Shown: positions 19,042 to 27,615 of the stretch, piece after piece | How positions within the stretch are numbered: the first letter of the stretch is position 1 | How the letters are laid out: every line of letters begins with the position of its first letter | Source: Bernardetia sp. | Lineage (GTDB): Bacteria; Bacteroidota; Bacteroidia; Cytophagales; Bernardetiaceae | Assembly (NCBI GenBank): GCA_020630575.1 | Contig: JAHDBD010000003.1 | Span: 184,312 to 248,311, forward strand | DNA length: 64,000 nt | Reading direction: 5' to 3' | The notes under the pieces: generated by a model | The model's input: the letters and a program-made list of their open reading frames with translations, nothing else | Database searches by the model: none | What the model was told of the DNA's origin: nothing | Made by a program: the position numbers and the translations under genes

Positions 19042-19902
19042 TTAGAAGTTAGGAGAAAGCAAATATTGAGAATAAAAATCATCAATTACTTTTACAGCTT
19101 CATCTGCAGTATCTACAATGCTTATTAGATCTAAGTCTACTGCACTTACGTTTTTCTCTTTTTCAAGAACAGTCGTTTTTATCCAGTCCATTAACCCAGA
19201 CCAAAAATCTTTACCTACCAAAACAATAGGGAAACGAGCTATTTTTTTTGTTTGAATAAGTGTGTAGGCTTCAAAAAGCTCATCTAATGTTCCCAAACCA
19301 CCAGGCATTACGATAAAGCCTTGAGAATATTTTACAAACATAACTTTGCGCACAAAGAAATAATCAAAGTTGATAAGTTTGTCTAAGTCAATATACGCAT
19401 TTGCACCTTGTTCAAAAGGCAAAACAATATTCAAACCAACAGATTTACCTTTTTCTGCTCTTGCACCTTTATTACCAGCTTCCATAATACCAGGTCCACC
19501 ACCTGTAATTACACCATAACCATGGCGTACTAATTTAGCTGCAATTTCTTCAGTTAATTTGTAATATTTATGATCTGGAGAAGTACGAGCAGAACCAAAA
19601 ATAGAAACACAAGGTCCTATACGAGCTAGTTTTTCAAATCCTTCTACAAATTCTGCCATTACTTTAAAGATAACCCAAGAGTTTGCTGATTTTATTTCAC
19701 TCCAATCTCGTTTCTGAAAAGCTCTAACTAATCGTTTTTCTTCTTCTGTTTTACCTTCTAATATATCTTTTGCATTCGTATTTCCATCCATATCATTCAA
19801 ATCTGGTTGATATGGCTTTTCAGATTTCCCTTCGTTTGAAATAGATTCAGAAGTAAGTTTTTGTTTTTTTATTGGTTCGTTTTGATTTTCTTCGTAAGGC
19901 AT
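19042..19902 (-). CDS. LOG-family (TIGR00730) nucleotide 5'-monophosphate phosphoribohydrolase
   Basis: Rossmann-fold protein of the LOG/YgdH family, whose members hydrolyse cytokinin riboside or other nucleoside monophosphates. The signature PGGLGTLDELFEAYTLIQT is complete, and GVITGGGPGIMEAGNKGA and SIFGSARTSPDHKYY flank the active site. The first 80 residues are a polar, Lys/Glu-rich extension. Substrate is uncertain: plant-type cytokinin activation is the best-known activity, but in bacteria the role may be nucleotide salvage. The gene is alone, bounded by the terminator at 18967 and a 282-base intergenic region. Confidence 0.88.
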   Translation of the reverse strand: MPYEENQNEPIKKQKLTSESISNEGKSEKPYQPDLNDMDGNTNAKDILEGKTEEEKRLVRAFQKRDWSEIKSANSWVIFKVMAEFVEGFEKLARIGPCVSIFGSARTSPDHKYYKLTEEIAAKLVRHGYGVITGGGPGIMEAGNKGARAEKGKSVGLNIVLPFEQGANAYIDLDKLINFDYFFVRKVMFVKYSQGFIVMPGGLGTLDELFEAYTLIQTKKIARFPIVLVGKDFWSGLMDWIKTTVLEKEKNVSAVDLDLISIVDTADEAVKVIDDFYSQYLLSPNF

Positions 19903-20184
19903 TTTAATAATTCGTTTAATTAAATAGTTTTGTTAAATGAGTAGTTTTAATGATTAAATACTCTGCAATACTGCTTTTTTATTTTGATTTATATATTTAT
20001 CAAGTTTTTAAACAGAACGGCTAATATACGGAAAGTAATTTTAAAACAAAATATAAAATGAATTGAGTATCTATTTTAAAGATTCAATTGTTGTTATTTT
20101 TAGACGTGTAACACAGTAAAATTATGGAATTTAGCAACAGTTATCTAAACTAACTTATCATCACAAATTACAAAAATCACTATT

Positions 20185-20571
20185 ATGATTCAGAAAATTA
20201 AAGAAACCTGTCTTTACGTAACCAATTTAGACAAAACACAAGAATTTTATCACAACAAACTAGAATTACCTATCATTAGCAGAAAAGAAGATGCTTTTAT
20301 ATTTTTTAGAGTTGGCACGGATGTTCTTTTATGTTTTATAAATGAATATGCAAAAAATCAAGAAAATCTACCTCCCCATTTTGCAACAGGAAAAATACAT
20401 TTTGCTTTTGAAGTAAAGGTAGAAGACTATCAGATGTGGAAAAACAAAATAGAAAATCTACAAATCAAAATAACACATGAACAAGAATGGAAAAACGGAT
20501 TACTTTCTTTTTACTTTGAAGACCCTGATGGACATGTTTTAGAGATAGTAAGTGCAGGAATATGGGATTAA
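20185..20571 (+). CDS. VOC-superfamily (glyoxalase/dioxygenase-like) protein
   Basis: Small vicinal-oxygen-chelate protein with the paired beta-alpha-beta-beta-beta modules: N-terminal KETCLYVTNLDKTQEFYHNK and C-terminal LSFYFEDPDGHVLEIVSAG. Metal ligands are plausible in the second module (GKIHFAFEVK His, and Glu in VLEIVS). Length 128 is typical. The substrate cannot be told; members range from lactoylglutathione lyases to antibiotic-binding proteins. The gene following it on the same strand is the Cys-repeat membrane protein, 90 bases away. Confidence 0.85.
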   Translation: MIQKIKETCLYVTNLDKTQEFYHNKLELPIISRKEDAFIFFRVGTDVLLCFINEYAKNQENLPPHFATGKIHFAFEVKVEDYQMWKNKIENLQIKITHEQEWKNGLLSFYFEDPDGHVLEIVSAGIWD

Positions 20572-20661
20572 ATTTATTCAAAACAAATCTTTTATATTAA
20601 TTTTACGTATTTTATAAGACAAAATATAAGCATCACCATTATTTACCCAAACTTCCTACTT

Positions 20662-22125
20662 ATGAATATAGAAAAAACAGCAGAAACAGGAAATGAGAAT
20701 AAGAAAGATATTATTTCTTGGGACAAGATAAAAAGTTTTGATTTTAATAAGCCTATTACAGATTATGGATTTGTAACTCGTTTGGCTGATGAGAATAAAT
20801 GGACAAAAAACTTCACAGATAAAGCCGTTTTGGAGTATAAAAAATTTATGTATCTAGCTGCAACGGCTGGAACAATGGTTTCACCTTCTGAAATTGTGGA
20901 TATTGTTTGGCATCAACATTTGATTTTTACTGAATCTTACAATGAGTTTTGTAATCTACTAGGAAAAAAAATCCAACATATTCCTTCGACTCATAATAAA
21001 GCCGAGTTTGAAAAATTCAAAAATGCAAAAGAAAATACTACAAAACTCTACGAAAAACAGTTTGGAAAACAACCTAAAGATATTTGGGAATATCACACCA
21101 TGTATCAACCTTTAGGATTAAAAGAATCTACTACCACACCAGAAAAAATTGTTACGCTAGGTGCTGTTATTTCCTTGATAGTTCTTATTCCTCTTCATTT
21201 TTTGATGCAGCCTTTTTATAGTGAGATAAATGGAATGGAGTTTTTTATATTTTATATTCCTTTAATTTTAATAACTGCCATTGCATTAAATTCTTTTAAT
21301 AGTTCTTATCTAAGAAGTATTTTGAAAAGTTGGTCAGAGGATGCTTTTATCAATGACTTATCTATTTCAGAAATTATTTACTTAAAAAAAGGAAAGAAAA
21401 ACGATGTTGTGCATCATGCTGTCAATAAATTAATAAAAAACAAGGGAATAAAAGTAGATAGTAAAAATGCAATAAAAATTGGTAAGAATCTAAATCCTAA
21501 ATCAGTAGAGGAATATATAATTTTTGATTCTCTCACAAGTCTTTCAGCTACTTCTGACGAGGTGTATTATCCAGTTCTTTTAAAGGAACTTACCAACAAA
21601 GAAGTTTTCCGAAATACCTATCAAGCGATGGATGAGTTTATAGCGACAATAAAATATTCAAAACGTTTCACAAAATTATTTTTGATAAATTATATAGTTA
21701 TTTCAGCTATTATGATTATTGGTTGTATTCGTCTTTTTATGGGCATTTCTAACAATAAACCTTTTCTATTTATAGCTATTTTATTAGTTGCTCTTCTCAT
21801 TGGAAGTATTATTTATTTGAATGGCTTATCTAAAAAAATGGCTCGGGATATTGTACCAAATTTCTATAAAAATACAGTTATTCCTCAAAAATATGGGAAG
21901 AAAATTAGTAATGATACAACACATGAATGGAGCTATATTTATGTAGGCAGTGCTATTTTTGATGATTCGTTTACTCCTTTAGTAACTTATACAGATAAAA
22001 ATAATTCTTCGTTTAGTAGTGATGGTGGTTCTTGTGGAAGTAGCTGTGGTAGCTCTTGTGGGTCTAGCTGTGGAAGTAGCTGTGGTTCTTCATGTGGAGG
22101 AGGTTGTGGTGGCTGTGGAGGATAG
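20662..22125 (+). CDS. Membrane protein with GRDP-like N-terminus and Cys-Gly repeat tail
   Basis: A 487-residue composite protein. The N-terminal 150 residues resemble glycine-rich-domain (GRDP/DUF1399-like) sequences, with the motif VDIVWHQHLIFTESYNEFC around residue 82. Next come paired membrane helices (about 168-210), a soluble middle part (KKGKKNDVVHHAVNKLIKNK) and another helix pair (about 335-390), which recalls the TIGR04222 family of membrane proteins. The last 33 residues are Gly, Ser and Cys only, with eight Cys spaced mostly four apart (GSSC units). The repeat codons differ between units, so it is not a fresh microsatellite. Function is unknown. A terminator follows at 22153. Confidence 0.85.
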   Translation: MNIEKTAETGNENKKDIISWDKIKSFDFNKPITDYGFVTRLADENKWTKNFTDKAVLEYKKFMYLAATAGTMVSPSEIVDIVWHQHLIFTESYNEFCNLLGKKIQHIPSTHNKAEFEKFKNAKENTTKLYEKQFGKQPKDIWEYHTMYQPLGLKESTTTPEKIVTLGAVISLIVLIPLHFLMQPFYSEINGMEFFIFYIPLILITAIALNSFNSSYLRSILKSWSEDAFINDLSISEIIYLKKGKKNDVVHHAVNKLIKNKGIKVDSKNAIKIGKNLNPKSVEEYIIFDSLTSLSATSDEVYYPVLLKELTNKEVFRNTYQAMDEFIATIKYSKRFTKLFLINYIVISAIMIIGCIRLFMGISNNKPFLFIAILLVALLIGSIIYLNGLSKKMARDIVPNFYKNTVIPQKYGKKISNDTTHEWSYIYVGSAIFDDSFTPLVTYTDKNNSSFSSDGGSCGSSCGSSCGSSCGSSCGSSCGGGCGGCGG

Positions 22126-22152
22126 GAATTACAAATCTCTTCTTAAAATTTT

Positions 22153-22182
22153 AAAAAGCACAAAGAAATTTGTGCTTTTTTT
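22153..22182 (+). terminator. Rho-independent terminator
   Basis: AAAAAGCACAAA pairs with TTTGTGCTTTTT around a GAAA tetraloop, then more T. It ends the Cys-repeat gene. Confidence 0.85.
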
Positions 22183-22315
22183 GTTGATTCTATAAAAATA
22201 AAAAATGCTTTAAAACAGAAATAATAGCAACCTTTGTTAAACAATTTGATAGCACATAAAATTTGATGTGTTTCAAATTGTTTAATAACTTATTTTAATT
22301 ACCAATCCAAGAGCT

Positions 22316-22714
22316 ATGAGCTTAACAACTGAGAATCAAAAAGAATTAATTCGAAAATCAAAAACTAGCATTTTTAAAGCCGTTTTTCCAAACACTACTA
22401 ATCATTATGACACTCTTTTTGGAGGAACAGCTATGCAAATGATGGACGAAGTTGCATTTATTACAGCTACTCGTTTTTCTCGTAAAAAAGTAGTTACAGT
22501 TTCTTCTGACCGTATTGATTTTAAAGTGCCTATTGCAGCAGGAACAATTATCGAACTTATTGGAGAAGTTTCAAGAGTAGGAAATACAAGTCTTGATGTA
22601 ACAGTAGAAATTTTTATAGAAGAAATGTATTCTGAAAAAAGAGAACAAGCCATTACAGGAAGTTTTAGTTTTGTAGCTATAGATGAAAACAAAAAACCTA
22701 CTCCTATTTTTTAA
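22316..22714 (+). CDS. Acyl-CoA thioesterase (hotdog fold, YciA-like)
   Basis: Hydrolyses acyl-CoA to free acid and CoA. The family pattern is clear: NHYDTLFGGTAMQMMDEVA, in which Asn-His, Gly-Gly and Asp-Glu form the hotdog active-site region, then VTVSSDRIDFKVPIAAG and VGNTSLDVTVEIF. Length 132 is normal. Chain-length preference cannot be read from sequence. It is monocistronic and converges with etfA across a terminator at 22754. Confidence 0.92.
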   Translation: MSLTTENQKELIRKSKTSIFKAVFPNTTNHYDTLFGGTAMQMMDEVAFITATRFSRKKVVTVSSDRIDFKVPIAAGTIIELIGEVSRVGNTSLDVTVEIFIEEMYSEKREQAITGSFSFVAIDENKKPTPIF

Positions 22715-22753
22715 AACCTATTGGGAAGCAAAAAAATATTTAGGAACTAACGT

Positions 22754-22792
22754 AAAAAAAGAGGCTGATCTTTGTGAACAGCCTCTTTTTTT
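22754..22792. terminator. Bidirectional terminator between thioesterase and etfA
   Basis: AAAAAGAGGCTG pairs with CAGCCTCTTTTT around an 11-base loop, with A- and T-runs on both sides. Confidence 0.85.
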
Positions 22793-22835
22793 ATTCTCTA
22801 TTTTTGACAAAAGCTAGTTACTTTTTTGTTAGAGA

Positions 22836-23792
22836 TTAAATTCCAGCTTTTTTGAGTGCTTCTGTAAGTTTAGGAACTACATCAAAAGCATCTCCTACTA
22901 CGCCATAATCAGCTGATTTGAAGAAAGGAGCTTCTGAATCTTTATTGATTACAACAATTGTTTTAGAAGAATTTACACCTGCTAAATGCTGAATTGCACC
23001 TGAAATACCCACTGCAATATACAACGAAGGAGCAACTTTGATTCCTGTCTGACCTACGTGTTCGTGGTGAGGTCTCCAGTCCATATCTGAAACTGGTTTC
23101 GAACAAGCTGTTGCAGCATGTAATTCATTTGCTAAATTTTCAATCATTCCCCAGTTTTCAGGACCTTTCAAGCCACGACCAGCAGAAACAACCAAATCAG
23201 CTTCTGGCAATAAAATATCACCTTCTTGTTTTTTTACATCTGTTACTTTTACAGCAAAATCTTTAGCTCCATATTCTGGACTAAATGCTTCTACAGTAGC
23301 TGAACCACCTACAGAATCATCAATTGCAAGTGCATTTTTAGCAATTGTAAGCACTTTATTTTCACCTTCTAATTTTGTGTCTGCAAATGCTTTTCCTGTG
23401 AAAACACCTCTACGAACTACAAAACCATTATCAGTTTGAGGAAGAGCAACTACATTTGAAGCAACAGTTGCTTTCATTTTTACGCCTACTCGTGGTGCTG
23501 CTGCATCAACAGTAGAAGAACGAGACATTACTACTACATTTGCGCCTGCTTTACTAGCTGCACTAGCAATAGCACTAGCAATAGCACTAACAGGACGAGT
23601 AGAGAGTTTATCATCACTTACTTGTAAAACAGTTTTTACACCATATTTTCCAAGTTCTTCCAAATTTTCGGCTTTATCTGTAACTAAAGCAGTTACATCG
23701 CCTGCATTCATTTTGGCAGCATACGTCAAAGCCTCTAAAGAAGACTTTTTTACTGCATTATTATCTGCTTCTATATATACTAAAACTGACAT
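22836..23792 (-). CDS. etfA: Electron transfer flavoprotein subunit alpha
   Basis: FAD-carrying subunit that passes electrons from acyl-CoA and other dehydrogenases to the quinone pool. The C-terminal FAD domain is intact: VSAGRGLKGPENW, SDMDWRPHHEHVGQTG, LYIAVGISGAIQHLAG and a closing SADYGVVGDAFDVVPKL. The N-terminal domain begins MSVLVYIEADN. Length 318 is normal. It follows etfB on the minus strand across a 141-base gap that contains two types of interspersed repeat, which is unusual inside an operon. Confidence 0.97.
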   Translation of the reverse strand: MSVLVYIEADNNAVKKSSLEALTYAAKMNAGDVTALVTDKAENLEELGKYGVKTVLQVSDDKLSTRPVSAIASAIASAASKAGANVVVMSRSSTVDAAAPRVGVKMKATVASNVVALPQTDNGFVVRRGVFTGKAFADTKLEGENKVLTIAKNALAIDDSVGGSATVEAFSPEYGAKDFAVKVTDVKKQEGDILLPEADLVVSAGRGLKGPENWGMIENLANELHAATACSKPVSDMDWRPHHEHVGQTGIKVAPSLYIAVGISGAIQHLAGVNSSKTIVVINKDSEAPFFKSADYGVVGDAFDVVPKLTEALKKAGI

Positions 23793-23830
23793 CGTTTTAT
23801 TTGTTTATTTTTATAATATTTTTTTATGAT

Positions 23831-23857
23831 GTCGTTGGTGAGACACCAACAACGGCG
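23831..23857. repeat. Covarying hairpin repeat between etfB and etfA
   Basis: The 27-base copy reads GTCGTTGGTG then AGACACCAAC, AACGGCG. Its stem GTTGGTG/CACCAAC (minus-strand reading) is the same as in the 33689 copy, with a three-base rather than four-base loop. Confidence 0.8.
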
Positions 23858-23900
23858 AGAAGAAAAAATACAAATAACGTCATTGTAAAAAAAGAGTATG

Positions 23901-23932
23901 ATTCGTAATTCGTAATTTTTAATTCGTAATTG
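23901..23932. repeat. TTCGTAATT-type short repeat
   Basis: Three TTCGTAATT units, two adjacent and one after a TTTTTAA spacer. The same words occur near 33670, 39584, 45862, 47795 and 48349, always between genes. Confidence 0.75.
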
Positions 23933-23933
23933 A

Positions 23934-24665
23934 CTAAAGTACCTTCGCTTCTTCTTTCAAAAGACGTACAAGTTCGTCCATGTTATCAGCATCAATCATT
24001 TTTACATTTCCACGAGAAGGAGGAAGTTCGAAATTTACGATTTCTGTTGGTGCTGACTCAGTTGTAGGTTCAATTACTTCTAAAGGTTTTTTACGTGCCA
24101 TCATAATACCACGCATATTAGGAATTTTCCATTCTGCAATTGGCTCTTGACAACCTGCTACAAATGGCATCTCACACTCTACATATTCTTTTCCACCTTC
24201 AATTTCACGCCCCATTTTAGCAATATTTCCTTCTACTTCTAAAGTCATACAAGGAACAATACAAGGCATATCTAACATTTCGGCAACCATTCCGTGAACC
24301 TGTCCACCATTATAATCACTGGCTTCACGTCCCATCAAAATCATATCAAAATTTTTGTCTTTTGCATAAGCTGCAATTTGTTCAGCTACAAAATAAGCAT
24401 CTTTTGGATGTGCATTAATACGAACAGCATCATCTGCTCCAATAGCTAAAGCTTTACGAATAGTAGGTTCTGTATCTGCTTCGCCTACATTAAGGACAGT
24501 AAGTTTTCCTCCACTTGCATCTTTAAGCTCTACGGCACGAGCAAGAGCATAATCATCATAAGGACCAATAATAAACTGTACGCCGTTTTTATCTAATTCT
24601 GTACCAGTAAATTTAATTTTTGTTGTTGTGTCGGGTACATGACAAATGCAAACTAATATATTCAT
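23934..24665 (-). CDS. etfB: Electron transfer flavoprotein subunit beta
   Basis: AMP-binding partner of EtfA in the ETF heterodimer. Family features: MNILVCICHVPDTTTKIKF, GPYDDYALARAVELKD, and the ETF-beta signature region GREASDYNGGQVHGMVAEML followed by GREIEGGKEYVECEMP. Length 243 is normal. It is the first gene of the etfB-etfA unit and has a promoter candidate at 24795-24825. Confidence 0.97.
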   Translation of the reverse strand: MNILVCICHVPDTTTKIKFTGTELDKNGVQFIIGPYDDYALARAVELKDASGGKLTVLNVGEADTEPTIRKALAIGADDAVRINAHPKDAYFVAEQIAAYAKDKNFDMILMGREASDYNGGQVHGMVAEMLDMPCIVPCMTLEVEGNIAKMGREIEGGKEYVECEMPFVAGCQEPIAEWKIPNMRGIMMARKKPLEVIEPTTESAPTEIVNFELPPSRGNVKMIDADNMDELVRLLKEEAKVL

Positions 24666-24794
24666 ATAAAGAGATTGGTAAAAAGAAGTAAAAAATGAAT
24701 AATTCCTTTTATCTAATTTTTTAACTAGATTCTTTGAAACTAACTATAAAAGGAATGATTAAGAAAATTGTTTGGAATGTGTGTGAATCTGCTG

Positions 24795-24825
24795 CGAATA
24801 TACGGCATGTTCTTTAAAAGCGCAA
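24795..24825 (-). promoter_or_regulatory. Candidate promoter of etfB-etfA
   Basis: On the minus strand TTG (24823-24825) and TATATTCG (24795-24802) are 20 bases apart. The -7 box differs from TAnnTTTG by one base. The leader would be about 125 bases. Confidence 0.4.
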
Positions 24826-24923
24826 TTTTGTAATAGATTGTTCTATAAAAATCATTATTATATTTTGTCTTGACCTATTTCATCTAAAACATTCAAAATA
24901 GTATAAGTTTGAGAATAATGAAG

Positions 24924-25523
24924 TTAATATTTTGCAGCAAAATCATTCAATAATTTATTGTCTATTAGTTTTATAATTTCTCTAGCTGTCTGTGAATCAG
25001 GGCTTTCACTTCTATAAGCTGTTTTCAAACTATCAGTTGCTTTTTCGCTGTATTCTCTACCACAAGGAGTATCTAGGCTTGCACCATTTTTTATAAGTAA
25101 CTCTAAACAAGCAATAAAATCTTCATTTATTTCCATAGGAAAATCAATTCTTTTTTGTTCGTATTTGCCATAAATGGCATAAAAAAGAGGTGTATGTGTA
25201 ATTTTATAAGGTGTTGACTTTGGATTTTTGTAAGTAAATTTTTTCTCTATTTCTGCGCCATTTTCTACTAGGAATGTTACCATATCTATATCTCCTATTT
25301 TTGAAGAGTATGCTAAAAAAGGATACGGACAGCCATAATTTACTGAAATAGATTCATCTAAAATCATCTCTTTTATTATTGCTGTATTCCCACTAGTATA
25401 ATCTCTACAAGTAGTTTCTCTTTTATAGGTTGTAATACCTAAATAGCCAATCATTCCAAATACACCTATAAATATAGATGCAATAATACTAATAACTATA
25501 ATATTTATTGTTTTTTCTCCCAT
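24924..25523 (-). CDS. Ankyrin-repeat protein with N-terminal membrane anchor
   Basis: The protein starts with a membrane helix (INIIVISIIASIFIGVFGMIGYLG) and continues with two to three ankyrin-like repeats, for example SINYGCPYPFLAYSSKIGDIDMV-type spacing, VTFLVENGAEIEKK and CLELLIKNGASLDTP. A role in protein-protein contact at the envelope is likely but the partner is unknown. ATG at 25521-25523 is chosen: the open frame continues 15 codons upstream, but those codons lie in the hairpin at 25551-25592 that ends the preceding transporter gene. Length 199 residues. Confidence 0.8.
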   Translation of the reverse strand: MGEKTINIIVISIIASIFIGVFGMIGYLGITTYKRETTCRDYTSGNTAIIKEMILDESISVNYGCPYPFLAYSSKIGDIDMVTFLVENGAEIEKKFTYKNPKSTPYKITHTPLFYAIYGKYEQKRIDFPMEINEDFIACLELLIKNGASLDTPCGREYSEKATDSLKTAYRSESPDSQTAREIIKLIDNKLLNDFAAKY

Positions 25524-25550
25524 TTTTTGAATATTAAATTTATTTTTAAT

Positions 25551-25592
25551 CAATAAATCCTTACCCAATAGAGATTGAATAAGGATTTATTG
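25551..25592 (-). terminator. Hairpin after the POT transporter
   Basis: CAATAAATCCTTA at 25551-25563 pairs perfectly with TAAGGATTTATTG at 25580-25592. It lies just past the stop of the transporter gene on the minus strand. The T-run is poor. Confidence 0.6.
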
Positions 25593-25624
25593 TTGTTTTA
25601 TGTCTCTATTTTAAAAGATAAAAA

Positions 25625-27214
25625 TTATCTAATTCCGTGTGACCATTTTATCATAAGAGGAGAAAGAATAAGAGCCAAAATAGCAAAACCAATGGCTGCA
25701 AATCCTACTTGTGAGAATACAGTAGAATAGGTATAAAGTTTTTCCATTCCTTCACTGAAATTACCAGCTTGTTCTGCTGTAACTCCTGTAATCATTTCTA
25801 CCAATCCATCTATAAAAGTAGGTTCTACGACTGCTTGAGTTCCTTCTGTTTTGCCACCTGTGGTTAGTGTAGCAATAATTCCTGCAATATGGTGAGCAAA
25901 GGCAGAAGATAAGAACCAAACACCCATCATAAACCCTACAAATTGTTTTGGCGTAAGTTCAGTTACTTTGGAAAGACCAACTGGAGAAATAAATAACTCA
26001 CCTGTTGTCATCAATAAATAACCCAAAATCAAAAATATCATTGGAACTTGTGCGCTTTCATTTACAAAACGAATAGAAAGAGCAAAAATCAAAAATCCTA
26101 ATCCTAATTGAGCAATTCCTAAAGCAAATTTGATAGGTGTATAAGGGTTCATTTTGCGTTTGGAAAGGGCTACCCACATTATAGAAAATGGAATTGCAAA
26201 CATGATAATGAAAATAGCATTAATAGAGTTGGTTTGCGCTGCATTCATCCATACTAAATCTACACTGTACTTTGCAAAAAGTGTAAGCGAACTACCACTT
26301 TGTTCAAAGAATGACCAGAAAACAGTAATAAAGAAGGTAAGCAAAGAAACTACAAAAACTCGTTGAGCTTCTTGTCTAGAAACACTTATCATAATATAAA
26401 TTATATAAGCAATAGAAACAGCCAATGCACCATATAAAATCCAAGAAACATATTCATTTTCCCAAACTAAAAATGTAAAAATAGGCACAGACATAAAAGC
26501 AAGTACATATACAACTGATTCAACCATTTTTGAAACTGTTCCTTTTCCATTAGGTGGATGACCTTCGTTACCAAAGACATTTTTACGCATTCCGTCCCAA
26601 AAGAATATCAAACCTGCAAGCATTCCTACTCCTGCAGCTCCAAAACCCCAATGGTAACCAAACTCCACAGCTAACCAACCACAAAATAAAGGTGCGATAG
26701 CAGCACCAAGATTAATACCCATATAGAAAATCGTAAAACCTCCATCACGACGTGGGTCGCCTTCTTGATAAAGTGTTCCAACAAATGAAGAAATATTAGG
26801 TTTAAAAAAGCCATTTCCTACAATAATAAGAGCAAGTGCAATATAAAAAGCATATTCGTGTTCTATTGCAAGAACAAAATGACCTATTGCCATCAGAGTT
26901 CCTCCAAGCATAATTGCTTTTCTGTAACCGAGTAATTTATCAGCTATCATTCCACCAACGAAAGGTGTCGCATAAACTAAAGCTCCATAAGCAGCATACA
27001 CTACAAAGGATAATTCTTCACCATTTGGAAGCCCATTAAATAGGACATCAGTCATGTAAAGAACTAATAAAGCACGCATTCCGTAGAAACTAAAACGTTC
27101 CCACATTTCTGCAAAAAATAGATAAAAAAGTCCTTTTGGGTGTCCAAACATTTCTTGCAATTCTCCGTCGAATGCATCTTTGTTTGGTTTAGCTGGTATT
27201 CCTTCTGTTGCCAT
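25625..27214 (-). CDS. Proton-dependent oligopeptide transporter (POT/PTR family)
   Basis: Major-facilitator symporter that imports di- and tripeptides with protons. The ExxER-type motif lies in helix 1 (FAEMWERFSFYGMRALLVLYM is split across residues 35-54), followed by the PTR signature region FFKPNISSFVGTLY and FTIFYMGINLGAAIAPLFCGW. About 12-14 hydrophobic helices are seen over 529 residues. The family name in many genomes is peptide MFS transporter (DtpT-like). The cytoplasmic N-terminus includes MFGHPKGLFYLFF, common to Bacteroidota members. The gene is monocistronic with its own hairpin. Confidence 0.94.
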   Translation of the reverse strand: MATEGIPAKPNKDAFDGELQEMFGHPKGLFYLFFAEMWERFSFYGMRALLVLYMTDVLFNGLPNGEELSFVVYAAYGALVYATPFVGGMIADKLLGYRKAIMLGGTLMAIGHFVLAIEHEYAFYIALALIIVGNGFFKPNISSFVGTLYQEGDPRRDGGFTIFYMGINLGAAIAPLFCGWLAVEFGYHWGFGAAGVGMLAGLIFFWDGMRKNVFGNEGHPPNGKGTVSKMVESVVYVLAFMSVPIFTFLVWENEYVSWILYGALAVSIAYIIYIMISVSRQEAQRVFVVSLLTFFITVFWSFFEQSGSSLTLFAKYSVDLVWMNAAQTNSINAIFIIMFAIPFSIMWVALSKRKMNPYTPIKFALGIAQLGLGFLIFALSIRFVNESAQVPMIFLILGYLLMTTGELFISPVGLSKVTELTPKQFVGFMMGVWFLSSAFAHHIAGIIATLTTGGKTEGTQAVVEPTFIDGLVEMITGVTAEQAGNFSEGMEKLYTYSTVFSQVGFAAIGFAILALILSPLMIKWSHGIR

Positions 27215-27615
27215 AAAATTGGTATTGGTGTGTTTATTATGAGTAAATAATTTATTTTTAGTATTTTTGAAAATACGTCTTTCAATACTGCGAATTTATG
27301 AATTTATAATGAATAATTTTGAAACAATTATAGATTATAAGAGAATCAAGGGAAAAATAAACATAATTCATTCTTTATCAGTAAGAAAATAATCTAAGCA
27401 AGATAAACAAAATCAGTATGTTTTGCTCAAATAGGTCAGATACTTTAATTATATTTACGTTTGCTTAACAAAACAGCTCTTTTAAAATTAACTTTGCATG
27501 CTATCAGTAACATAACTATTTATTGACTTAGGAAGTGGTGAATTATTTCCTTACAAATAAATAAAATGTATTTTTACTGGTAACTATTTACTGATAACTG
27601 GTAACTGAAAAACTT
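27215..27615. other. Divergent intergenic region with a CAGTTACCAG-type repeat
   Basis: 401 bases between the POT gene (minus) and the zinc-ribbon gene (plus). A minus-strand TAAATTCG box near 27289-27296 may drive the transporter. At its right end (27573-27607) is a repeat of GGTAACT and CTGATAACT words. An open frame at 27064-27285 (minus) overlaps the POT start and is rejected. No gene is seen. Confidence 0.5.
27573..27607. repeat. Short repeat of CTGGTAACT/CTGATAACT words
   Basis: Words ACTGGTAACT, ACTGATAACT and GGTAACTG follow each other just before the start at 27616. Related arrays on the opposite orientation lie at 33596-33631 and 45761-45789. Confidence 0.7.

Noticed and set aside
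27064..27285. 73-codon minus-strand frame overlapping the POT transporter start
   Set aside because: Out of frame with the clear transporter N-terminus and not protein-like.
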